36,541 nt of DNA from Pseudomonadota bacterium. Lineage in GTDB: Bacteria; Pseudomonadota; Gammaproteobacteria; Burkholderiales; Gallionellaceae. The DNA is taken from contig JAPLQK010000033.1 of assembly GCA_026399735.1 (NCBI GenBank), positions 1 through 36,541 of the forward strand, read 5' to 3'. The notes beneath the pieces are model-generated. The model did no database searches and was not told the DNA's origin. It saw only the letters and a program-made list of their open reading frames with translations. Each line of letters opens with the position of its first letter. Position 1 is the stretch's first letter. A program made the position numbers and the translations under genes. Positions 1-7,728 of this stretch are shown here, in pieces.

Positions 1-13
1 TTACATCCGAATA

Positions 14-90
14 TGGTGCGCCCGGAGCGATTCGAACGCCCGACCCCTTGGTTCGTAGCCAAGTACTCTATCCAGCTGAGCTACGGGCGC
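14..90 (-). tRNA. tRNA-Arg (anticodon ACG)
   Basis: The reverse complement folds as a full cloverleaf. The 7-bp acceptor stem is GCGCCCG paired with CGGGCGC, the anticodon stem is CUUGG/CCAAG with loop CUACGAA, and the T loop is UUCGAAU. The anticodon ACG reads arginine CGU/CGC codons, normally after A34-to-I editing by TadA. The discriminator base is A and the 3' CCA is encoded (positions 14-16). It lies 60 bp downstream of tRNA-Ser on the same strand and is probably co-transcribed with it. Confidence 0.95.
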
Positions 91-150
91 ATACTTGAGA
101 TTTTAACACACAAACCTCTAAACTACCTACTGCTTTTTTAAAACTACTAC

Positions 151-243
151 TGGCGGAGAAGGAGGGATTCGAACCCTCGATTCAGGTTATCCCCGAATGC
201 TCCCTTAGCAGGGGAGTGCCTTCGACCACTCGGCCACCTCTCC
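151..243 (-). tRNA. tRNA-Ser (anticodon GCU)
   Basis: The reverse complement is a class II tRNA of 93 nt with a long variable arm. The acceptor stem is GGAGAGG paired with CUUCUCC, allowing a G-U pair. The anticodon stem CUCCC/GGGAG encloses loop CUGCUAA, giving anticodon GCU for serine AGC/AGU codons. The discriminator is G, as expected for tRNA-Ser, and CCA is encoded (151-153). It sits 47 bp downstream of lysC, in the order lysC, tRNA-Ser, tRNA-Arg on the minus strand. Confidence 0.95.
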
Positions 244-290
244 GAAGCCGCGCATTCTATGGAGAAACGGCATTCCTGTCAAATTATTTC

Positions 291-1523
291 TTATGCGTCT
301 TCCTGATCAAGGTCGAATGCCTTGTGCAAAACACGCACGGCCAACTCCAGATATTTCTCGTCAATCACCACGGAAATTTTAATTTCAGAGGTCGATATCA
401 TTTGAATGTTGATCCCCTCCTCCGCCAGCGTGCGGAACATCTTGCTGGCAATGCCCACATGCGAGCGCATACCGACGCCCACCACCGAAACTTTCGCCGC
501 CTTATTGTCTCCGATCACACGACGTGCGCCGATGTGTGGCAGCACCTCATTATTGAGGATGTCCATGGTCCTGGAGAATTCATTGCGATGCACGGTAAAG
601 GAAAAATCCGTTGTGCCATCCACGCCGACGTTCTGGATGATCATATCCACGTCGATATTGGCGTCAGAGACCGGCCCCAGAATCTGATAGGCAATTCCGG
701 GCTTGTCCGGCACACCCAACACGTTGACCTTGGCTTCATCGCGATTGAACGCAATCCCTGAAATAATGGCTTGTTCCATTTTATCTTCATCCTCAAAAGT
801 AATCAGTGTGCCCTCGCCCTCTTCCTCGAAGCTGGACAACACGCGTAGCTTAACCTTGTATTTACCGGCGAATTCCACCGAACGAATTTGCAGCACTTTG
901 GAACCCAGGCTCGCCATTTCCAGCATTTCCTCGAAGGTAATGCTCTTCAGGCGCCGCGCTTCGGGAACCATGCGCGGATCGGTGGTGTAAACACCGTCCA
1001 CATCAGTATAAATCTGACATTCGTCCGCACGTAACGCAGCCGCGATCGCGACACCAGTGGTATCCGAGCCGCCGCGTCCCAGGGTGGTGATGTTGCCATC
1101 CTTGTCCATCCCCTGAAAACCTGCCACCACCACCACGCAGTCATTCGCCAGATCCGCACGAATGCTTTGCTCGTCTATGCTGACGATGCGCGCTTTAGTG
1201 AACGCGTCGTCGGTCAGAATCTTGACCTGCCCGCCGGTATAGCTTTTGGCCTTAACACCCAACTCCTTGAGTGCCATCGCCAGCAGTCCGATCGTCACCT
1301 GTTCTCCGGTAGAGATAATGACATCCAGTTCGCGCGGATCAGGATTTGCCTGAATTTCTTTTGCCAGCCCAATCAGACGGTTGGTTTCGCCGCTCATCGC
1401 TGAGAGCACCACCACCACCTGATGACCTTTTGCCTTGAATTTTGCGACACGCCGAGCAACATTCTTGATGCGCTCTGTGCTGCCGACCGATGTACCACCG
1501 TACTTTTGTACTATTAGCGCCAC
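291..1523 (-). CDS. lysC: Aspartate kinase (aspartokinase)
   Basis: Catalyses ATP-dependent phosphorylation of L-aspartate to aspartyl-4-phosphate, the first step of the lysine/threonine/methionine branch; cytoplasmic. The 410-aa protein opens with the family signature KYGGTSVG at residues 8-15. The amino-acid-kinase domain follows to about residue 240, including GRGGSDTTGVAIA and the TDVDGVYTTDPR motif. Two ACT domains fill the C-terminus (about 265-400), which in this family bind feedback effectors such as lysine and threonine. The start is GTG (1521-1523), because the conserved KYGGTS motif begins only a few residues in; the ribosome-binding site is weak. It is monofunctional, with no homoserine dehydrogenase fusion. 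A terminator-like hairpin lies about 50 bp upstream, so expression may be attenuated (inference). Confidence 0.96.
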   Translation of the reverse strand: MALIVQKYGGTSVGSTERIKNVARRVAKFKAKGHQVVVVLSAMSGETNRLIGLAKEIQANPDPRELDVIISTGEQVTIGLLAMALKELGVKAKSYTGGQVKILTDDAFTKARIVSIDEQSIRADLANDCVVVVAGFQGMDKDGNITTLGRGGSDTTGVAIAAALRADECQIYTDVDGVYTTDPRMVPEARRLKSITFEEMLEMASLGSKVLQIRSVEFAGKYKVKLRVLSSFEEEGEGTLITFEDEDKMEQAIISGIAFNRDEAKVNVLGVPDKPGIAYQILGPVSDANIDVDMIIQNVGVDGTTDFSFTVHRNEFSRTMDILNNEVLPHIGARRVIGDNKAAKVSVVGVGMRSHVGIASKMFRTLAEEGINIQMISTSEIKISVVIDEKYLELAVRVLHKAFDLDQEDA

Positions 1524-1571
1524 GATATATATCCGACTTAAAAAAGTACGACGATTTTAGCGCACCTGACC

Positions 1572-1620
1572 AAAAAAAACGAGGCCAGATGCACAGTCTG
1601 TCAGCCTCACGGCCTTTTTT
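1572..1620. terminator. Bidirectional terminator-like hairpin between divergent lysC and recJ
   Basis: GAGGC (1581-1585) pairs with GCCTC (1604-1608), extended by CAG/CTG (1586-1588/1598-1600) across a small bulge. On the minus strand the hairpin is followed by eight U (1579 to 1572). On the plus strand AGGCC/GGCCT (1582-1586/1611-1615) can pair and is followed by a U run to 1620. It lies upstream of both genes, not downstream of either, so it may be an attenuator in a leader or an insulator. Intrinsic terminator shape is seen; function is inferred. Confidence 0.5.
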
Positions 1621-1668
1621 AATCGCCGAGTGCTAAACTTGAGTCAACTTCAGAGACCTCAAAACACC

Positions 1669-3396
1669 ATGACACAAATCACACCCCGCGAAATCCCGGC
1701 AACCGCACTGCAACATTTACTGGAAGCCGGATACTCGCCTGCCATGGCAAAAATATTCGCGGCGCGCGGCATCACGGATACCCGGCAACTGGAGACGACT
1801 TTTACCCATTTACTGCCTTTCGATAATCTGAAAAACGCAAAGGAAATGGCACGCCTGCTGGCAGATGCAATCGCCGCCGGGAAAAAACTGCTGGTGATTG
1901 CCGATTACGATTGCGATGGCGCGACGGCTTGTGCTGTGGCGGTGCGCGGCCTGCGCGCTTTTGGTGCAACGGTTGATTTCATCGTGCCGAACCGTTTTGA
2001 ATACGGCTATGGTTTAACGCCTGAGATTGTGCAACTCGCAGCGCAACGCAAACCTGACATACTTGTAACCGTGGACAACGGCATCGCCAGCGTAGAAGGG
2101 GTCGCGGAAGCCAACCGGCTCGGCATGCAGGTCTTCGTCACCGATCATCACCTGCCGGGCGACACCTTGCCTGCTGCTGCCTGTATCGTTAATCCCAATC
2201 AGCCCGGCTGCACCTTTGCCAGCAAACACCTGGCGGGCGTGGGTGTGATGTTCTATGTGTTGCTGGCCTTGCGCGCCGAATTGCGCAACAGAGGACAGAT
2301 GACGGATGAGCAGGGACGCAAATTGCTTGAATTGCTCGATCTGGTCGCCCTGGGCACGGTCGCCGATGTGGTCAGGCTGGATCAGAACAACCGCATTCTG
2401 GTGCAACAAGGTTTGCAACGCATACGCTCAGGACGTGCTTGCGCCGGTATCAACGCACTGTTGCAGGTGTCCAAAGGGGGTAAGCAGGCAAGCCGCGTAG
2501 CGGATGCTCGCAAAAAACTGCCCGGCAAGGTGACCAGTCTCGATCTGGGATTTACCGTAGGCCCGCGCCTGAATGCAGCGGGACGACTTGACGATATGTC
2601 ATTAGGAATCAATAACTTACTAACAAATGACGATGCTGTTTCTATGCAGATTTCCAGCCAGCTGGACAGCCTGAATCGTGAACGGCGCAGCATCGAAACC
2701 GACATGCAGGACAGTGCGCTGGCAACACTGGAATCGGTCGACCCGCACGACGGATTCAGCCTGGTATTATTCGATGAAACCTGGCATCAGGGCGTGATCG
2801 GCATCCTGGCCTCGCGCCTGAAAGACAAGTTTCACCGGCCTGTGATTGCCTTTGCGCAATCTTCCGCTGGAGAATTGAAAGGCTCAGGGCGCTCCATCTC
2901 AGGACTGCATCTGCGCGATGCGCTGGATCTGGTCAGCAAACGCCACCCTGCATTGATCAAAAAGTTCGGCGGACATGCGATGGCCGCAGGATTGAGTATT
3001 GCCGAGGCTGATTTCACCTTGTTTGTCGACGCCTTCGAACAAGTCGCCGGCGAGTTGCTCAGCCCGAACGACCTGCTGGCGCGCATCGAAACCGACGGCC
3101 CGCTCGATTCATCCGCCATGACGCTGGATGCCGCGCGCCTGCTGGATGAACAGGTCTGGGGGCAAGGTTTCCCGGCGCCGCAATTCGACGACGATTTCGA
3201 GGTCGTGAGTCAGCGCGTGGTCGGCGAAAAACACCTGAAGCTGCGACTCGCCACGGAGGAAGGCAATGAAATCGACGCGATCCTGTTCGGACAGAATGAA
3301 CCGCTGCCCGAATACATCCATGCCGTATACAGCCTGAGCATCAATGAATACAATGGCAAGCAAACCCTGCAATTGATCGTTAAGCATTGGGAGTGA
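1669..3396 (+). CDS. recJ: Single-stranded-DNA-specific 5'-3' exonuclease RecJ
   Basis: RecJ degrades single-stranded DNA 5' to 3' in RecF-pathway recombination and mismatch repair, using a two-metal DHH active site. From the ATG at 1669 the protein is 575 aa, close to E. coli RecJ. The DHH-family motifs are in order: DYDCDG at residues 79-84, a TVDNGI segment, and DHH at 159-161. The DHHA1 part follows with the GHAMAAGLS glycine-rich motif, then a C-terminal OB-like domain. An in-frame GTG at 1630 would add 13 residues, but they carry no family similarity and the ATG fits better. One base separates its stop from the next gene, so the two are likely co-transcribed. Confidence 0.95.
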   Translation: MTQITPREIPATALQHLLEAGYSPAMAKIFAARGITDTRQLETTFTHLLPFDNLKNAKEMARLLADAIAAGKKLLVIADYDCDGATACAVAVRGLRAFGATVDFIVPNRFEYGYGLTPEIVQLAAQRKPDILVTVDNGIASVEGVAEANRLGMQVFVTDHHLPGDTLPAAACIVNPNQPGCTFASKHLAGVGVMFYVLLALRAELRNRGQMTDEQGRKLLELLDLVALGTVADVVRLDQNNRILVQQGLQRIRSGRACAGINALLQVSKGGKQASRVADARKKLPGKVTSLDLGFTVGPRLNAAGRLDDMSLGINNLLTNDDAVSMQISSQLDSLNRERRSIETDMQDSALATLESVDPHDGFSLVLFDETWHQGVIGILASRLKDKFHRPVIAFAQSSAGELKGSGRSISGLHLRDALDLVSKRHPALIKKFGGHAMAAGLSIAEADFTLFVDAFEQVAGELLSPNDLLARIETDGPLDSSAMTLDAARLLDEQVWGQGFPAPQFDDDFEVVSQRVVGEKHLKLRLATEEGNEIDAILFGQNEPLPEYIHAVYSLSINEYNGKQTLQLIVKHWE

Positions 3397-3397
3397 G

Positions 3398-4654
3398 ATG
3401 GAAACCGGTTTTCTGCAAATCAACGGCATCGAAGCCTTGCCGCAGTTCATCACCAGCCTTGCCATCGGTTTGCTGATCGGTCTTGAGCGCGAGCGCAACC
3501 CGTCTGCCCGCGCCGGCCTGCGCACCTTCGCGCTGGTCGCTGTATTCGGCACACTATCAGCCCTGCTCTCCACCAAACTGAACTCGCCCTGGCTGCTGAT
3601 TGCAGGCCTGCTAGCCGTAGCAGCCATGATCGTCGCCTCCTACATCAACAGCCATGATGACGATCCGGGCACCACTACTGTGATCGCCTTGCTGCTCTGT
3701 TACGGATTGGGCGCGATGATCTGGTATGACATGACCAAACTTGCCGTGATGCTGGCGATCGGCATCACCGCCCTGCTCTATTTCAAGCCTGAACTGCGCG
3801 GCTTCTCGCAAAAACTCACGCGCCGCGATCTGGTCGCCGTACTGCAATTTTCCGTACTGACCTTCATCGTACTGCCCATCCTGCCCAATCAGGATTACGG
3901 CCCCTATCACGCCATCAATCCGCATCAGGCATGGCTGATGGTGGTGCTGATCTCCGGCATCAGCCTGGCAGGTTATACCGCGCTGCAAGTGGTGGGGACG
4001 CGCTACGGCGCGCCGTTGCTGGGATTTTTCGGCGGCATGGTTTCCAGCACCGCGACCACCCTGATCTATGCAAAACACGGAAAACTCAATCCGGCGATGT
4101 CCTATCTGGCCGCCTCGGTGATCGTGATTGCCAGTCTGGTCGTCATTCTGCGCCTGATGGTGGTCAGCGCCGTGGTGGCTTACGGCACGATCCCCAAGCT
4201 GATGCCGGTGCTGGCAGTCGGATTGCTGTTCGGCCTGATCGTCGCACTGTATAACTGGCGCAAGATGGACAAAGCGACCGAACTCTATCTGCCCGAAACC
4301 ACCAATCCCGCTGAATTGCATTCCGCCCTCGGTTTTGGTTTGCTGTATGTCGCGGTATTGCTGGGCACAGCGGGGATGAAGGATATCGCAGGCAGCCATG
4401 GTTTATATGTCGTCGCCCTGATATCGGGCTTGACCGACGTGGACGCCATTACCCTGTCCAGCCTGCGCCTGTTCAATCTGGGCCAGCTGAACGAACACCA
4501 GACCGTCACGGCCATCGCAATCGCCTATCTGTCCAACCTCACCTTCAAATTCGGCCTGGTATTTTTCTTAGGCGGCAAAAGTCTTGCAAAACACGTCTCC
4601 GTCGGCTTCACGGCGATCGCTTGCGGGATGCTGATCGGCCTGTTTGCGTTATAA
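3398..4654 (+). CDS. MgtC/SapB-type membrane protein with DUF4010 domain
   Basis: A 418-aa polytopic inner-membrane protein. Residues 15-32 hold the MgtC/SapB-like signature (SLAIGLLIGLERER), followed by helices through about residue 140. The C-terminal half is a run of hydrophobic helices resembling DUF4010, with the small-residue motif GGMVSSTATTLIYAKH and a conserved SGLTDVDAITLS stretch. I count about 11-13 membrane segments. The molecular function of this combined family is not established; MgtC relatives are linked to magnesium limitation and virulence, which should not be carried over. It starts 1 bp after recJ stops, so it probably shares a transcript. Its 3' end is 38 bp before prfB. 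Confidence 0.85.
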   Translation: METGFLQINGIEALPQFITSLAIGLLIGLERERNPSARAGLRTFALVAVFGTLSALLSTKLNSPWLLIAGLLAVAAMIVASYINSHDDDPGTTTVIALLLCYGLGAMIWYDMTKLAVMLAIGITALLYFKPELRGFSQKLTRRDLVAVLQFSVLTFIVLPILPNQDYGPYHAINPHQAWLMVVLISGISLAGYTALQVVGTRYGAPLLGFFGGMVSSTATTLIYAKHGKLNPAMSYLAASVIVIASLVVILRLMVVSAVVAYGTIPKLMPVLAVGLLFGLIVALYNWRKMDKATELYLPETTNPAELHSALGFGLLYVAVLLGTAGMKDIAGSHGLYVVALISGLTDVDAITLSSLRLFNLGQLNEHQTVTAIAIAYLSNLTFKFGLVFFLGGKSLAKHVSVGFTAIACGMLIGLFAL

Positions 4655-4692
4655 TTGCAAGCTTTTCAGCAAGCACAGCTCAGGACAAACCC

Positions 4693-5797
4693 ATGGAAGC
4701 CGAACAAATCAATTCAATCAACAATCAATTGCAGGATTTGGCTTTGCGCAGCGCAGAATTACGGAGGTATCTTTGACTACGATACCAAACAGGAACGACT
4801 GACCGAAGTTTGCGAACTCGCCGAAGATCCGGCTATCTGGCAGGATGCCAAGCGCGCGCAGGAACTGGGTCGCGAACGCAAGATGCTCGAAGGCGTGGTG
4901 CTGGGTCTTTCCAAAATCCAGCAGGATTTGTCGGATGCAGCCGAGTTGTTCGAGATGTCGCAGGAAGAAAACGACGAAGAGTCGCTGAGCAGCACCGCCA
5001 GCGACATTGAAGATATTGAACGCCGCGTTGCTGAAATGGAATTCCGCCGCATGTTCAACCACCCGATGGACCCGAACAGCTGTTTCATCGATATTCAGGC
5101 AGGTTCCGGCGGCACCGAAGCGCAGGACTGGGCTTCCATGCTGATGCGCATGTACGTGCGCTACGCCGAGCGCAAGGGCTACCAGGTGGAAATACTGGAG
5201 TTGTCCGACGGTGAAGTCGCAGGTATCAAGGGTGCATCGCTCAAGATCATCGGCGAATACGCCTTCGGTCATCTGCGCACCGAAACCGGCGTGCATCGGC
5301 TGGTCAGGAAATCGCCGTTCGATTCCGGCAACCGCCGTCACACTTCGTTTTCCAGCGTGTTCGTCTATCCTGAAGTGGATGATTCGATCGAGATCGACAT
5401 CAATCCGGCCGATTTGCGCGTGGACACCTATCGCGCCTCAGGTGCCGGTGGTCAGCATATTAACAAGACCGATTCTGCGGTGCGTATCACCCACATCCCG
5501 ACCAACATCGTGGTGCAATGCCAGAGCGATCGTTCGCAACACCGCAACCGGGCCGAGGCGATGGCGATGTTGAAGTCGCGCATGTACGAAGAGGAATTGC
5601 GCAAACGCAACGAAGAGAAGCAGGCGATGGAAGACGGTAAGACCGACATCGGCTGGGGACACCAGATCCGCTCCTACGTGCTGGATCAGTCGCGCATCAA
5701 GGATCTGCGCACCAATTATGAGGTCGGCAACACCCAGGGCGTACTCGACGGCGACCTGGACGACTTCATCTCGGCCAGCTTAAAGCAAGGGGTATAA
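4693..5797 (+). CDS. prfB: Peptide chain release factor 2, made by programmed +1 frameshift
   Basis: RF2 recognises UGA/UAA stop codons and triggers peptide release on the ribosome. The ATG at 4693 opens a 27-codon frame that ends at an in-frame TGA (4774-4776). A +1 shift on CTT continues in the frame starting GAC at 4775, giving about 367 aa, essentially the E. coli length. The stop-recognition tripeptide SPF is at residues 207-209 and the catalytic GGQ at 252-254, inside [16 protein letters not shown]. The join is therefore joint(4693..4773,4775..5797). The gene is usually followed by lysS in related bacteria; here the jet genes follow after 3 bp. Confidence 0.97.
4763..4777 (+). promoter_or_regulatory. 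prfB +1 frameshift (recoding) site
   Basis: The elements are an internal Shine-Dalgarno GGAGG (4763-4767), a three-base spacer, slippery codon CTT (4771-4773) and stop TGA (4774-4776) followed by C. This is the classical RF2 autoregulatory site: when RF2 is scarce, termination at UGA is slow, the tRNA slips on CUU/UUU and full-length RF2 is made. The order and spacing match the E. coli element. Confidence 0.95.
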
Positions 5798-5800
5798 GCA

Positions 5801-7060
5801 ATGTCCGGCCACGATTCACTAGCCGAATTTCTTGCGCCGGGCATCATTCCCGAAGACGTTCCGCAGTTCTTCCCGCTGTTTGAAGCGCGTGCGCAGATAG
5901 CCGCGATGATCGCGCTGTTTCGTGGCGGCGACGAGGAAGTGCTGGTACGTCTGGTGGTATTGCGCGAAATCGGCCTGCGCGCCGATGCACCGGACTGGTC
6001 ACCGCGCGAACTCGAATCACATTTCGCCTTCTTCGCCACCGCCAAACTCAACACCGTGCTGAGCCGTTTGCGCGAGCATGAGTTACTGCTGTGGAATGCC
6101 GAACAGCGCGTCTATCGCTTGTCCAGCGCGGGACGCATGATGCTGGCCGCACTCTCCAATCTATTGTCATTCAGCACCGAACAGGATGGCGAACTGGGCT
6201 TTTATGCCGCGCAAATCGCCGCTGGTTCTGCGGTCGGCAAACTCTCTCCCGAAGCACTGGCACACTTGCTGGCGCGACTGGCTGAACTGGAGAGCGAATT
6301 CGAACAGGCGATCACCTCGGGTTCGGAATTCCGTCTGCGCTCCGCTCAGAACAAACTCGAATCCGTGCAGCAGTGGATGAACAAGGCTAACGAGGTGATG
6401 AAAAATCTCGGTGCAGACGGCTTTCCAGATGACGCCAGTTGGCGGCTGGCACAGGAAATCGGCAACCGCCAGTCACGGCTGGATCGTATGTCCTCCATCT
6501 TTCAACGCGAACTCGCTGCCATCGCCCGCCAACAGGTGCACCTGTCGCAAGGCGGGTTGTCTTCATCCGAACTGGCGGGCTGGCTGAAGAATCTCACACT
6601 GGATGAATTGGCTGATTTGGCAAAAAACCAACTGGCGATCACGCCTGAAACAACCTTCTTGTTGCCGGATGTCATGCTGGACAACACCGAGGAATTCTTT
6701 GAGCGCGAACAACCAAACAAGCGCGTTTCCATCCTGCCCTCGCCTGCCGAGATCGAATACATACACGACATGCCCATCGAGCCGCCGCCGCAACTGGCCG
6801 CGCTCACCCGCATGTTGCAAGCCTTGCAGCAAAATATTTCCGTAGCCGATGCGGTAGTCGGCGGCGATTTCAGTTCGGCTTCATATCGCCTGTCCTTACT
6901 GACGTTTATTGGCGAACAGAATGTGGATCCAGACTTGGCACAGCTTGCAGCCTTGCCTCTGACGCTGCGCTGGAGCGATGAATTATCTACCGTTAATCGC
7001 AACGAAGTCGCCACTTTGAGTCACGGCGAAATCATCCTTGAACAAGGAAACACAGAATGA
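5801..7060 (+). CDS. jetA: Wadjet/Mks-like kleisin subunit (JetA/MksF-type)
   Basis: A 419-aa soluble, mostly helical protein and the first gene of a four-gene block ending in an SMC ATPase and a Toprim protein. By position and shape it is the kleisin-like subunit that bridges the SMC heads. Residues about 15-115 look like a winged-helix region (LREIGLRAD ... LNTVLSRLREHELLLWN), the middle (150-260) is helical, and a second compact region lies at 330-410. I cannot match it by eye to DUF3375 (type I JetA), so subtype is open. The start ATG has an AAGGGG Shine-Dalgarno lying inside the last codons of prfB, and only 3 bp separate the genes. Its stop overlaps jetB by 4 bp (ATGA), so translation is likely coupled. 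Confidence 0.7.
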   Translation: MSGHDSLAEFLAPGIIPEDVPQFFPLFEARAQIAAMIALFRGGDEEVLVRLVVLREIGLRADAPDWSPRELESHFAFFATAKLNTVLSRLREHELLLWNAEQRVYRLSSAGRMMLAALSNLLSFSTEQDGELGFYAAQIAAGSAVGKLSPEALAHLLARLAELESEFEQAITSGSEFRLRSAQNKLESVQQWMNKANEVMKNLGADGFPDDASWRLAQEIGNRQSRLDRMSSIFQRELAAIARQQVHLSQGGLSSSELAGWLKNLTLDELADLAKNQLAITPETTFLLPDVMLDNTEEFFEREQPNKRVSILPSPAEIEYIHDMPIEPPPQLAALTRMLQALQQNISVADAVVGGDFSSASYRLSLLTFIGEQNVDPDLAQLAALPLTLRWSDELSTVNRNEVATLSHGEIILEQGNTE

Positions 7061-7728
7061 ATAACGATCTTGCCGCGCGTCTGATTGCGCACTTGCTGGC
7101 ACAACGCTATTTGCCGCGCGAGGACGCCGAAGTGCGCCGTTTGCTGATAGATAGCAGTTTCCACGACGAAGTGGAACAACGTCTTGCAACTTGCGGCCTG
7201 CGCTTGCTCGCCCAACCCTTTGCCGCTCACGTCGGCATCGCCCTGTTGCGCGAAACTGAAAGCGCCGTGTTCGAACAGAATGACACATGGCAAGCCAGCA
7301 ATATCGGCCTGCCCCGTGATGCTGTGGCGCTGCTGGTGATTTTGTGGGCGCTGATTATTCTGCCCAAGCGCGAACGCCAGTTGTCCAGCGAAGCCGCCCG
7401 GCAGGAAACGCAAAGCGAGTTGTTCGAGACCGTCAAACTCACCCCGCTGGCGCACGAAGCCTCACGCGGCATCGCCGAAAATACCCTGCTGGAAGACTAC
7501 GGCAAGCTGCTGGGCGGCAAGTCGCGCATCCAGCAATTCGCCCTGCCGCAATTGTCGCGACTGGGCTTTATCGAACGGCGCAACAAAATTATTCACGAAG
7601 GCCCGCTGTTGGATCTGGCGTTCGACTATGCGGATATGGCGCCTCGTATTCTGCAAGGCGCGCTAGCTGATTTGTTAAAACAGCGCGGTATACTGGCCGA
7701 TGTTCAAGTTGCCGAAGGAGTTGAATAA
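7057..7728 (+). CDS. jetB: Wadjet/Mks-like KITE subunit (JetB/MksE-type, DUF4194-like)
   Basis: A 223-aa protein between the presumed kleisin and the SMC gene, the place and size of JetB/MksE (usual size roughly 200-240 aa). The N-terminal region is helical; residues 85-105 are a hydrophobic helix (DAVALLVILWALIILP). The C-terminal part looks like a winged helix: LEDYGKLLGGKSRIQQF then LPQLSRLGFIERR and a beta wing. KITE proteins bind the kleisin and DNA in SMC complexes. Its stop TAA shares its last base with the jetC ATG (TAATG), and it overlaps jetA by 4 bp. The subunit assignment is by context plus weak fold cues. Confidence 0.7.
   Translation: MNNDLAARLIAHLLAQRYLPREDAEVRRLLIDSSFHDEVEQRLATCGLRLLAQPFAAHVGIALLRETESAVFEQNDTWQASNIGLPRDAVALLVILWALIILPKRERQLSSEAARQETQSELFETVKLTPLAHEASRGIAENTLLEDYGKLLGGKSRIQQFALPQLSRLGFIERRNKIIHEGPLLDLAFDYADMAPRILQGALADLLKQRGILADVQVAEGVE

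Noticed and set aside
1630-1668. GTG start for recJ that would add 13 residues
   Set aside because: The added residues have no family counterpart and the hairpin U run ends just before it; ATG at 1669 gives the standard length.
1524-1668. Lysine riboswitch upstream of lysC
   Set aside because: The divergent spacer is only 145 bp and shows just one hairpin, too short and simple for a lysine riboswitch aptamer.
4655-4774. A continuous frame through the prfB start region that would avoid the frameshift
   Set aside because: It begins in the tail of the previous gene and lacks RF2 N-terminal similarity, whereas the ATG at 4693 with the CTT-TGA-C site reproduces RF2 exactly.
4774-4776. In-frame TGA in prfB as a sign of a pseudogene
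   Set aside because: The internal Shine-Dalgarno, slippery codon and spacing are the known RF2 recoding site, and the rest of the protein is intact.
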